NCBI GenBank assembly: GCA_000611775.1 | Contig: KK106984.1 | Coordinates: 1,332,364 to 1,396,363 of the forward strand | Direction of reading: 5' to 3' | From: Umbilicaria muhlenbergii | Lineage: Eukaryota; Ascomycota; Lecanoromycetes; Umbilicariales; Umbilicariaceae | Length of the DNA stretch: 64,000 bases | Part shown: positions 25,176 to 36,262 of the stretch, piece by piece | How positions within the stretch are numbered: position 1 is the stretch's first letter | Layout of the letters: every line of letters begins with the position of its first letter | Notes under the pieces: generated by a model | What the model saw: only the letters and a program-made list of their open reading frames with translations | The model's database searches: none | What the model was told of the DNA's origin: nothing | Made by a program: the position numbers and the translations under genes

Positions 25176-25842
25176 ATGCAGGCGGATTCTACTGAGTTGT
25201 CATCAGATGAGGTTTATCAGATTCTTGCTTTTACCTCAGTCATCATCAACCCTCAGGTGCTACTTGATGTTGCTGATTTATGTTGAAGCATGTCAGATCA
25301 ACCATCAGAGATGCAGCAGAAGATGAATCAGACAGTTAAAACATGTTAATTATATAATCATGCTGAGGTGTTCATTATCAGTAATCAGGTTCAGTAACAT
25401 GAGCTAATCATCTTTCTTTATCAGCAATTCAAGGCTCTTCATGAGCATCATCAGCACGTGCTTAAAGAAAACAGGAAGAATTGCTGTCTGAAAGATTACA
25501 AATCTTCCCTGCCTGCACAGTTAAGTGGCAAATCAAAGAACTTAACATCATACATGCTCAATGATCTTGTTGATGATTGTCACAACATAAAGAATGTGCA
25601 GCTCAACGGGGAATATTATTAAAGAAAATGAAGCAAAATAAAGAGACTTAAGGATCAAGGAGAAGCACTTTCAAACTTCAATGAGTGATTCAGAAAAGAA
25701 TATGAAAGTATCAGAGTATGAAAACTTCTGCTCATGAGAAGGATTAAAAGTGCCTTTGATGAAAATGTGTATGTTAATGTTAAACAGTATGCTATTGATT
25801 TTGTCATTAATGATTTCAATGAATTAACCTCCTTGTAGGTAT
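25176..25842 (+). pseudogene. Helical, charged open region, unknown family
   Basis: A reading frame of about 220 codons with only three TAA codons before a TAG, if TGA is sense. It contains helical runs such as YQQFKALHEHHQHVLKENR and FDENVYVNVKQYAIDFV. It follows the Ulp1-like piece on the same strand with similar composition and could be its C-terminal continuation. No motif was recognised. GTATCT follows the TAG directly, so an intron border is possible. Confidence 0.35.
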
Positions 25843-27109
25843 CTTGAGCTGCAAGGCAAGAGATTAAAAGTCTACATGAAGGCTGTTTAGCAGCTACACT
25901 TTAAACTTGAATCTTTATGCCTTCAGGCAGAGAAGCATGATTGGTTCAACTTCTGCTTACTTGTTTTAAGACCCTATAGTTTTCTCTAATATCAATATGA
26001 TACTCATCTTAGTTCAAGTAATTACTTACACTTTTATCTGCAAGTTCCTATTTTCTACTATTCTGGTTAATTTCACAATGAACCTTACAGTATGCCTTAT
26101 GAAGCAAAAGTGAAGATAATAGTTTGTGAGAAGGAAATCACATATTCTTATAAAGGCTGATCAGCTCACAAGTTTATGCAATGCTTTACATCTCTTCAAT
26201 GACTTCTCAATGATCTCATATCTGCAGGAATTTATTGAAGCTTCAAGGTACATAATGACCCTGAGTGCTCAAAGAGGCTTCAAAGATCAAGTTAAATTTC
26301 AGCTGATACACAAGATATCATGTCTGATCAGGAGAAAAAAACTATGCTTGAGCACTTTTAAAAGACATTCAGAGTGAGAGGACTTCTGCAGAGATACAAA
26401 AATGATAATTCTTTAATAATTTCTGCTGATTCATATGTAGGAGAAAGCTGATCCTTTGTATTTCATGTATCATAGCATGAGTGATATGAGCAAGACTCAA
26501 CCTCAATGTTCATGCAAGAAGCTAACAGCTGAGATAGATAAGATACTCATTGTAGCAAGAAATGAGTTTAATCTTTATCATGAATTCAATGCCTTCATAT
26601 TCAGCGTACTATTTCTAGGCGCCGCATCAAGGATTACTCTCAGTGACATATGCTTTCATCCTCTCATAATAAGCATCAGAGACCTCTCTGCTTTAGTGTC
26701 AATGTGCATGCAAGTGTCAGAATAGTCAGACATATGAAGATGATGATGAAAACTCAGAATTATGACAACATCACTATGTGCCTCCCGTGAGTGAAATCAT
26801 CAGCGCCATTAGGTTTTAATTGAATGAGATTAAAGCTGAAGATGATCTACTGCAGGTTAATATTCTGTGTGAGAGTGAAATTGACTGTACATATCACTGT
26901 AAGTGAGGCTGAGAGATAAATCATAGTGATCATGCTTAACACTTTAAGGAGCTTCAAGTCATGTTGTTCTTAACATGTTAAATCAACAGCTACCACACTA
27001 TCCTGCGCACTGTGAGCAGAGATTTCTCATAACAAGTCAAGTGTGTGATGCATCATGTTATTTTTTCAGCAAGTGTCACGTCACTGTGAAATTTGAGGAT
27101 CTTGAACAG
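25843..27109. other. Decayed coding-like sequence, unassigned
   Basis: The plus strand at 26,126-26,725 gives two helical open stretches (84 and 89 codons) separated by stops. The second contains a PQCSCKKL motif and a hydrophobic segment near its end. I do not recognise either. Confidence 0.35.
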
Positions 27110-27526
27110 CTAATGCAGTCATGCGCACAGATCAACAGACTGATATCATCATTTTTTTGAGGATAATAAAAGACTACTCATTAACTTGTTTATACTTAAT
27201 GATTGCTCAATGATCTGTTGAATGTTATGCTGATAACCTCTGATCTGATGAATGTGAGCTGCAATCTCCGCTACGGCCTGCTCACTGAGCGTGGTCAGGT
27301 CAAGAGCAATGAGTGAGTGACAGTGCTCAGCACATCCCTGTGCTGTATTCAAGCATGCATCAAGTGTGCTTGACATTCTAAGAAGCTTCTGATGAAGCAG
27401 TTGTAACTGCTGACAATCTTCAAAGGTGACTATATAATCAGCAGAAGCACTGCTTTCAACTCATGAATAACATGCTTTTTCATCCTGATTATCATGAGCT
27501 TCATATGATCATGAAGAAGACCTCAT
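27110..27526 (-). CDS. Small helical protein of unknown function
   Basis: An intact 138-codon frame from ATG at 27,526 to TAG at 27,110 once TGA is read as sense (five TGA codons, three of them tandem or terminal). The product has a Ser-rich acidic leader and then a long amphipathic region, with runs such as IALDLTTLSEQAVAEIAAH and GYQHNIQQIIEQSL, suggesting a helical bundle. Cys and His are frequent in the centre (CAEHCHS). It keeps several CG dinucleotides (ACG, GTA GCG GAG) in an otherwise CG-poor neighbourhood, which hints that it is younger or less decayed. No domain was recognised; small helical partners of fungal NLR or kinase genes are one speculative context. Confidence 0.5.
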
Positions 27527-28223
27527 AACACTTACTAATTTAATTAGCTGAGCGTGCAAGTATTTGAGATAACATGCTCAGTTGCTTGTCATAATGGAAA
27601 GAAAGTCAACATGAAGATGTATTAAATTCACTTCATCATGATGATTATGATACCTCTTGTTGAACAACACCTGCTTGAATTGTATGCGCATACTGATAAT
27701 GATCTGCAAGATGATTCAGCATGATCAATCATCTTCCTGATGAAACTGATGATATATCATGATCTGATGAAGTGATTATGAATCACCTGCACTGCGCTCA
27801 TTCTCTTTCACATATCAGAGGCTATAACAACATTCTGATAAGATTGTTAGATGCAAATAACAAAGCTGTGACCTTAAAATGCATGAATCATACATAATAT
27901 CCTCATTCTTTATGAATTGCTGTGTGAGCAGACTCAACTGAAAGCTGCTTCATGTATGCTGATCATCATGAATCCTGAGGTCATAAATTGGCAGAAGATT
28001 GAGAAAGGTGATGAAGACTTTATGTGATGTTAAAAGTGTCTGCAGAGTCAGTTGTGATATGCAAAATGAACCTCAAGTAAACTGCTGTGAAATCAAGCTG
28101 AAAAAAGTCAGGCGTGTATTCCTTCTAGAACATAATCAAGCTCATTAAAAACAGTCTCTGACAGAGCTTCAGTTGATTTGAATATTTATGTGAGTTTAAG
28201 TCTGTACCTTAGATTCTGAGTTC
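27527..28223. other. Spacer without recognised gene
   Basis: AT-rich sequence with frequent TGATCA-type palindromic hexamers and no long open frame on either strand. Confidence 0.4.
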
Positions 28224-28510
28224 ACATCATACCTGAATGTGCAAGTTGAGAGCGTTGATACCCTCTGAACAGTGAGTTTCAACCTTTAAACCTAGTCATC
28301 AATATATTTCAAAGGTGAAGCATAAATGCCTAAGGTACAGACCTTCATTTGTTAATAATGACTGAAACACATTCAACTTATTCTCATGACTAGAAAATAA
28401 GCGCCAGGAATCTTTCATAAGACAATGATGATACTGTTTCACGTCCTCATGAATCAAGGCAAGTAAGTTGTATTTTAATGAGTTTATATCATGCCTTGCC
28501 ATTGTCAAGC
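28224..28510 (-). pseudogene. F-box-like protein fragment
   Basis: The minus-strand frame opens with ARHDINSLKYNLLALIHEDVK and continues to DSWRLFSSHENKLNVFQSLL and GLYLRHLCF. The order (His-Asp followed by a Leu-rich helix, then a short conserved patch before the repeat domain) resembles fungal F-box leucine-rich proteins, where the first block is the second half of the F-box. The start at 28,508 may be internal. TGA codons stand at two positions after EIY. The fragment fades toward 28,224. The family call is tentative. Confidence 0.35.
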
Positions 28511-29216
28511 AGTGATATTATTCAGATATGAAGTATGACACTCAACTTTATCACACTTGCTCACTCATCATCATTTGCAAGGCTGAGGTACTCATACAAT
28601 TAAATCATTCCACTGCAGCACTTACCTTATGTTGTCAGCAGGCTTAAATGAATGTGACTGAGTTCATGTCACGGCATGTATTGCACCTTGCATTGTAAGG
28701 ATATAACATCAGGTCATTCAAGCAGATTTAATCACAATGCTCAGTCTTCTGTAGGCAGCACCTGACTCAGCAAGACCTCATGCCTGACTTTAACTCAGCC
28801 TCACAGCTCAGCTTCACTTCATGCTTGTCATAAAACTTGACCTGTCATCATCATCAGTCTCATATCACACTCTACAATATCAACTGCCGCGTCTCATGAT
28901 ATAGCTCACATGAAGACTCAAGCTTTGAGGATGAGGTACTGTGACAAAGCAACATTGTCTGCACTGTTGATTGAGCTTTTCAGGATGAACTTCTCAGTAG
29001 AGGTATATGAATTGATAACAGAACATGACATTGAATCAGATTAAATAAGCAACAGGATCAGAGAGAGTTCTTTTTACTCATCATCCTCTGCAGGTTGACT
29101 GATGTGCATCAGCTCTGTCTTCAGCTTTAATGACTGAACATACTTACTGCTGACATATAGCAGGATGAGATTTTGAGGCTTCAGGCAAACATCAGCTAAA
29201 TGATCATGCTGTAACA
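28511..29216. other. Spacer, possibly the decayed 5' part of the double-kinase gene
   Basis: No reliable reading frame on either strand. The first helical residues of the kinase gene may begin here, but no start codon could be chosen. Confidence 0.35.
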
Positions 29217-32072
29217 ATGAAGGTCACTATAAATCATATCAATGAATTATGCATGAGTATTCTTAACATTCAACAGATGAATTATGACCTTCAATCATTT
29301 ATGTCACAGGATGCTTTACATCATCTTTTAATTTTATCAGTGATGTTGTTCACGCTTAAAAGCAGTGACTTGAATATGAGTCAGCTCAATGAGCTTGCGC
29401 AGAGTGTTCATCAAGAAGCATGAAAAGTATTTGTGATTTTAATCACCTTGAAGCAAATTTAGTGTACACCTGATTTCATTGTTCAGGATCAGTTTCAGGA
29501 CATTAATCATTAATTATCATTTGATTTAAATGAGCTTGAGAGAATGATCCTTCAGAGATTCATCATGAAGGAGTTTTATAATCAACAGTGATAATTCCTG
29601 ATTCTGATCTTCTCAAAGAAGTTGTTGTTGCATGAACTCATGACACAGACCCCTCTGCTGATCACTGAGAGAGTTGAGATTGATAGTGGTAGCTTTAAAA
29701 CAGCTTATAAGATTAAAATTCATCCCTCTCATCACAAGTTCAGTGTGAGCATGAAAGGATGTGTATGATTTCCTTTTAATCAGGTGTGAACATTATTAAG
29801 GTGATAATAATTTATTCAGAAGAGTTTCAGCGCGGTTAAGAGAATTCACAAAGATTATGAAAGTGAAGTTTATAATTTGTTCATCTTAAGTCATTTGAGA
29901 CATCTGCACATCATTGAGTTACTCAGTGCTTTCACTCATCATGATCAGCATCACCTGATCTTTTCATGAGTGCTTAATGATGATCTCACAGCACTTCTGC
30001 AGAGCTCAGTGTCAGAGTTTTAATCACATGAAGAGTGAATGATTGCTTTATGTCATCTTGCATCAGTGATTGAATAGATGCATAACTTTACAGTTGAGTT
30101 AATGCTGAATCTTCAATTAATCAGATGTCATCATGATCTGAAGTCATGAAACATTTTAATAAAGGGCACAACCTTAATGTTGACTGATTTTGAACTTTTT
30201 AAATTCTGAGACATATTTGAATCATCTGCAACACGTCACAGGATCAGTCAGGGGGACTATTTAGCATTGAAATGTGAGAAATTAAAAAATAGCTTTGTGA
30301 AGAGGATTATTCATCACTCAAGTGATATCTGATCCTTTGATTACATCATCACAGAGATTCTCTCATACATGCTTAAGAGTGCAGATGATGTCAAGGAGTT
30401 TAAAGAGTGACAGTGATATCATCTGCACAATTACTTGTTCTCCTACTTTTATTAAAGTCTGAGTGCACTCAACTTGATCACAGCTGATTGACTATCACGC
30501 CTGAAGGATGAATCACAGGTGATAATACTGATGCTTTTATCACTGATTCAACAGATGCTGTCAATAGAACCTGCTCAATAATTAAAAGCAGCAGAGGTTC
30601 AGGCGCGTCTACAGTTCATAATTATACATTTAATCATGAATGAGATCACCTGTCAGTATGAGGTGACCTGTGAGCAGAACCTTTTAATGAGTGTTTAAAT
30701 CAAGTGATGAAGATTTAAGAGCTGAAGTCATGCCTGTGAAATCACAGGCACTGTTGAGGCGCCTGATGCAGCTCTGATAAAGGAATTTAATCATGAGTTT
30801 CAAGTCACCTTGAGCGTCCTTTATTATATTCAGGAGCAGCTGAAGATAATTATGTCAACAGATTAAAACATGCAGAAATGAGTATTCTTTCTGCTTCATT
30901 ATTTCAACAACTGTCTTGCTGAGCTGCTGCCGCCTGCTGCACAGAGAGAGATGCAAGATGAGTTGAAGCATCATGTCTTAAATATTTAAGACACTGAGCG
31001 CATGAGAGACGTTGAACAGACATTGCATGCACAGAATCTGAGAGAAAAGATGATCAAGCTGATGATGATCAAGTGAATGACTGTTCTGATGAAGCAGCAT
31101 CTATTCATGATGCAACTCAGACTGCAGATTAACTCAGAGAGAGTTTAACTCATCTGAAAGCTCATCAAGCTTCAATTCAGTGAGATCATGATGATTGATG
31201 AAACTGAAGATGATGTGCTCATCCTCATTGAATGAGTGCAGCATGAGTTGCATATGATGAAAGAGATCAGCTGTAAGCGCTTTATAAACATTGATGCTCT
31301 CATAACTCTGCTCAACTCAGAGAATAAACTTGAAGAGTTCTGTGTTCTTCATTGCTCTGCATACTTTCATGATCAGAATGAAAATTGATACAGGATGATA
31401 TTTGAACTCTCAGCTGCATCTGTGATCAGAAAGTCATTAAAGCTGATACTGCTTATCATCATATTCACAACACAGAGCATGAGGAGATCATGGCTGACAC
31501 TGAAAGACAAGTTTAAACTGATGCACACCCTCACTGCCTTGATCACTGAGTTTCACAAAGTAGAATGACTGCACAAAAACATCTCATCCTCAAATATCAT
31601 CTTTTTCTCACCACAAGGATCATCTCCTGAGAAGCATATTTTAAGACTGTATGTAATCAGATTCAGTCATAACTGACTGATGTTTGAGAGAACTGACAGA
31701 CCTTATGACATCAAGTTTAAGAATTATCAACATTCAGAGTACCTTAAAAATGAGTTATGATTTAATTTCAAGTTTGATTACTACAGTCTCAGCTTGATGT
31801 TGCTTGAGATTAAGTATTGAGCATCACTTCATGAGATGACACAGTGTTGACATGATTCATCTGAAGAAAAATTTCATGACTGACTTTTAAAGAAAAGAGT
31901 GCCACAATTGAAAGAAATGATGAGTGATACATATTTTAAGGCAGTGAATGTGTGTTTGAGAAGTGACTTTGAGGCTAATGATAAAAGTGAGGACAGAGTT
32001 GATGATATTACAGCACTGCATCTTGAGTTTGAAAAGTTAATCATGACACAGCTTGCCAAGTGTTCAGTTTAA
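29217..32072 (+). pseudogene. Fungal double-kinase-like protein, decayed
   Basis: A large protein of a fungal family with an N-terminal protein kinase, a long linker and a second kinase-like domain. Kinase 1: glycine loop ERVEIDSGSFKTAYK (about 29,668), AVKRI lysine (about 29,838), LIFSW, catalytic HHDLKSWNILI (about 30,139), TDFELFKF for DFG (about 30,181), then YLALKCE for the APE loop. Linker with a Cys-rich QYEVTCEQN and a Glu/Arg-rich helix. Kinase-like 2: KFKLMHTLTALI, EWLHKNISSSNIIFF, YQHSEYL, FDYYSLSLMLLEIKYW, and a C-terminus LAKCSV followed by TAA (32,070). The last ~270 codons have no TAA or TAG. TGA stands at Trp sites (EWLHKN, EIKYW) and at apparent former Arg CGA sites; one TGG remains (SWLTL). 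About four TAA codons sit in the linker. An intron of about 58 bp may end at 29,820. Related families act in non-self recognition. Confidence 0.75.
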
Positions 32073-32936
32073 TTAATTGAGATATCAATTGAAACATTTG
32101 TCCCTGTGAAGCAAGAGTCTTGACAATTTAAGCTTTAATAACTGAATGACATAAGGTAGGACTCTGATTTCACATATTATTAAGAATTTAATCTACCTCC
32201 TTAATAAACGCATTCTAACTCAGTTGCACAGAATTGTGCAGTGTTTTGTTAATTCTTTTATCTCAGTCAGCTCAGCTCCTACTAAAGCTTAAGTGTGATG
32301 CAGTTGCACCTTAGGTGAAATCAGGTAATTTTTTTCTTAACTGCTCAACTGTCATGCTCATTTTTGTCTCACGTGTCCCTAATCTGATAATTAAGTGATG
32401 AGATGATTGCCTTAAGTGAATGTTCACAATCAAGTTTGATTATGATATTCAATTGTGATGATTCTGATATGAATGTACTTAGTGTTAAAAGAAGGCGGCC
32501 TGCCTTCAGTATGTGCTGAGGATTGCACAAGTGATTTCTGAGAAATTGATTTCATGATGAGAGGTAATCTTATAATAAGAAATAAAGTGAGCATCTGAGT
32601 TGATGAGATTATATTGTAACATTATGTGACATTCCGTGAATCACACTCTTCAATGATTATCATGCAAAATGTGATAAGCTGCACTTGTTACAATAGAATG
32701 TCTAGAGCGTGGATTCTCACACACAACTCAAGTGTAGATATGTGTATGCATGAATCAAGCATACAAGGATCAAGTGCTGTTCAATTTACACAGAGTGAAA
32801 AAGCATAACTTCTCTGTGTATGTGTTATCATCTGACTAGTTGTCTCTTTTCAAGCCTTCATCTTTTGAAACTGAATATTCTAGATCTTGATATATTAGTG
32901 ATAAGTTTATACACTTTCACTATTATCAAGGTCAAA
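32073..32936. other. Intergenic region between two kinase genes
   Basis: No recognised gene. It should hold the promoter of the kinase-TPR gene; I see no clear TATA or regulatory motif I would defend. Confidence 0.4.
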
Positions 32937-35900
32937 ATGGCTGCCATTACACTCATAGAAGTCTCAACATCTCAAACTCATTCATCATATGATTACAATG
33001 ATTTGTGATGTCACTCTCACTTCTCTGCCTGTATCTCCGGCATGGCTACATCTATGAATTTGAAGTGATATGATTTCATTGCATTTCTCAGAGTGTGTCA
33101 GAACCTAGAGATCAACTTTTTTTCAATCACATGATAATCAGCTCTTGATCATCTTGAGATAAGCATGCAGAGTGAGATGCTTCAGTCATTGATAAATTTA
33201 AATTTAAGCTTTGCCTTCAATCATGTGAAAGTCCCTAGGTATCTCTCATGAGAGGAGAAAGACACAATATATCAGGCTCTGATATTTCAAGTCTCAGTCT
33301 TGAGACATTCTGAGATTCACGGTCATTCAAACATCAATAATCTCATTGATGTATGCTGAGATGTTAGACTGAGGGAAGATATTCAGAGTTAAGAATATAT
33401 TTCACCCTTAAGAGATGTTCTACCTCAAGACAACTTCAAAGCACAGCAGGATACTTCATTCAACAAGTGAAAAGTTTGGCCTGTGTTAATATTTAAGAAA
33501 TTAAAGCATGATGATTTGAACTGCTTTATGAGGTCAGCATCTGAATCAAACCTGAATATCACAGAAAGATTGAAGTTATGTATAAATATCATGAGTGAAA
33601 TTAAAAGCCTGCATGATAACTGTAAGAAGAGCAATACTACCTGATATAAGCATTGAACTAAACTTGTGAATAAGCATCATACATGAAGACATCAAGCCTC
33701 AGAACATGATCATCTTTGAGGAAAGATTAAGATTATATGCTGCAAAATTATTTGATCTTGATCATTTTATTCTTTTCTGTAATGATGATGATTATGCACT
33801 GATGGCATGTTCTAGACCCTGACAAGCTTCAGAACACAGTCATCATAAGATATATTAATTATCTGATATGATCAGTATGAAAGTCTACTCCTTAAGCATG
33901 ATATGTTTATGATTTTTATTTCATGAACAACTGTTTGAGCTGAGCATTACCCTTGACCTTCACAGTATGAAAGTGAAAGGCTTGAATCATCTAAATGTGT
34001 TGAAGAATGAAGGGGGTATGTCTGAGATTGCTTAAAACTTGACATGAAAAGTGCAAGAGCTATCAGTGAATCAAATTCTAAATTTAATCAGATTCTTTGA
34101 CTCATGTTTAGCACTCAATAATGTAGACTGAGGCTCTGATATGCGCAGTTTACTGCAATTTCTTAGTGATGAATTCATTACATCAACAGCCTTGATGGCT
34201 ACTGCAACTGCCACAAGAACATCAAGCAGTGAGCTTTATAAACACTTCAAAATAAGCTCAAATTTAATTTAAAACAGTATGTATTTAATCAAGTTAATAC
34301 AGATCTCAGACTCTGCTTTGAACTTTTATTATGATAATTATCATGTCTGTATCTATATTACCTCCTGTCTAAGAGAGAAATTATCTCATGTTGCAACAAA
34401 AGACGTCAGCAACAAACTGTAATCTCAGCAGGCAGCATTTCAACTTGCTTTATGCTTTCAGTTAAGCTTTGAAGTTATACCTGATGAAGAAGAGGTACAA
34501 GCAATGTTACAATAAAGTGCAAGGTTAATACAAGACCTTGATAAAGAAATTTTATCAATTGAGCAAGAAGATTACAGAAAACAGCATGAATATTACAAAA
34601 GTCTTATTATAAAAAGATTTAACACAAGAATAAATAATGAATATTATTATCACAAGAGTGATGTGTTGAATAAAGTTAAAGTGAAGCTGCAAAAAGACAT
34701 AATTAGTCTGAGTCAAGTATTTCAGGATTCAGAATATATCATGAATAAAGTGAGATATATGCTAACTGATATTTTCAGGTTTCAAGGACAGTGAAAGGAG
34801 GCAGAGAGATTAAACTTGCAGATGATGAAGACATGAAAGAGAATGCTGAGAGAGAAGCATTCACTCACACTGATCAGCATGATTAATCTGACATCAACAT
34901 ACAAAGATCAAGGATGATGAAAGGAGGCTGAGAAGTTGAAGATGCAAGTGATGAAGATAAGCTTAAAAATGCTGAGAGAGAAGCATCTTTTTACACTGAT
35001 CAACATGATCAACCTGACATCAACATACAGAAATCAAGAACAGTGAAAGAAGGCTGAGGAGCTGCAAGTGCAAGTGATAAAAATGAGAAAAAAGATGCTG
35101 AGAGAGAAGCATTTTTTTACACTGATCAGCATGATCAACCTGACATCAACATACAAAGATCAAGGATGATGAAAGGAGGCTGAGAAGTTGAAGATGCAAG
35201 TGATGAAGATAAGCTTAAAAATGCTGAGAGAGAAGCATCTTTTTACACTGATCAACATGATCAACCTGACATCAACATACAAAGATCAAGGATGATGAAA
35301 GGAGGCTGAGAAGTTGAAGATGCAAGTGATGAAGATAAGCTTAAAAATGCTGAGAGAGAAGCATCTTTTTACACTGATCAACATGATCAACCTGACATCA
35401 ACATACAGAAATCAAGAACAGTGAAAGAAGGCTGAGAAGTTGAACATGCAAGTGATAAAGATGAGCTTAAGGGTGCTAAAAGAGAAGCATTCACTCACAC
35501 TGATCAGCATGATTAATCTGACATCAACATACAAAGATCAAGGATGATGAAAGGAGGCTGAGAAGTTGAAGATGCAAGTGATGAAGATAAGCTTAAAAAT
35601 GCTGAGAGAGAAGCATCTTTTTACACTGATCAACATGATCAACCTGACATCAACATACAGAAATCAAGAACAGTGAAAGAAGGCTGAGAAGTTGAACATG
35701 CAAGTGATAAAGATGAGCTTAAGGGTGCTAAAAGAGAAGCATTCACTCACACTGATCAGCATGATTAATCTGACATCAACATACAAAGATCAAGGATGAT
35801 GAAAGGAGGCTGAGAAGTTGAAGATGCAAGTGATGAAGATAAGCTTAAAAATGCTGAGAGAGAAGCATCTTTTTACACTGATCAACATGATCAACCTGAC

Positions 35901-36262
35901 ATCAACATACAGCAATCAAGGACAGTGAAAGAAGGCTGAGGAGCTGAAGATGCAAGTGACTCATGAAGATGAGAAAAAAGGTGCTGAGAGAGAAGCATTC
36001 AGACACACTGATCAGCATGATCAACTTGACATCAACATATAAGGATCAAGAACAGTGGAAGGAGACTGAGAAGCTGAAGGTGTAAGTGATGAAAATGAGC
36101 TTGAAAATGCTGAGAGAGGAGCATTCTTCTACACTGATCAGCATGATCAACCTGACATCAACATACAGAGATCAAGGACAGTGAATGAAGGCTGAGGAGC
36201 TGAAGGTACTAAATGATGATGAAGGTGTGAAAAGTATTACAACATCAAACTTAATGAGATAG
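32937..36262 (+). pseudogene. Protein kinase with C-terminal TPR (kinesin-light-chain type) repeats
   Basis: A fungal signalling protein of the NLR-like kinase-TPR type. A frame starts at ATG 32,937; DFIAFLRVCQNLEINFFSIT opens the kinase lead, LINLNLSFAFNHVKV holds the ATP-binding Lys, then VLRHSEIHGH, CWDV, KVWPVLIF, LNITERLKLC. The catalytic loop is HEDIKPQNMIIF (about 33,688) and the DFG region is LFDLDHFILF. SRPW follows in the activation segment, then YSLSMICLWFLF. A Sel1-like segment QAAFQLALCFQLSFE leads into 42-residue TPR units from 34,785. The end is TAG at 36,260, directly after a partial repeat. An intron is likely near 33,617-33,669 (GTAAGA start, ACTAAAC branch, AAG end), although its phase does not fit cleanly. 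Trp sites are mostly TGA; TGG remains in VWPV and in one TPR unit. At least three TAA codons interrupt it, so it looks inactive under any code that keeps UAA as stop. Confidence 0.8.
34785..36235 (+). repeat. In-frame 126-bp TPR repeat array, 11 full units plus a partial one
   Basis: Units start at 34,785, 34,911, 35,037, 35,163, 35,289, 35,415, 35,541, 35,667, 35,793, 35,919, 36,049 and 36,175. The period is exactly 126 bp (42 codons) except for one unit about 4 bp longer. Each encodes a kinesin-light-chain TPR: (G/Q)WK(E/K)AE, then VMK or VIK, a REKH block, then SMINLTSTY. Two sub-types alternate, giving a 252-bp higher-order period between 35,415 and 35,918 with near-identical copies, a sign of recent unequal exchange or gene conversion. 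Confidence 0.92.

Noticed and set aside
34720-34780. An intron ending in GCTAAC...TTTTCAG just before the TPR array
   Set aside because: The motif looks like a perfect branch point and acceptor, but the frame reads straight through it and the amino acids match the family across the site.
29217-36262. UAA read as Gln in addition to UGA as Trp
   Set aside because: A few TAA codons do fall where Gln is plausible, but others fall at Glu or Arg positions, and TAA terminates the LINE ORF2, the Copia frame and the double kinase at recognisable C-termini.
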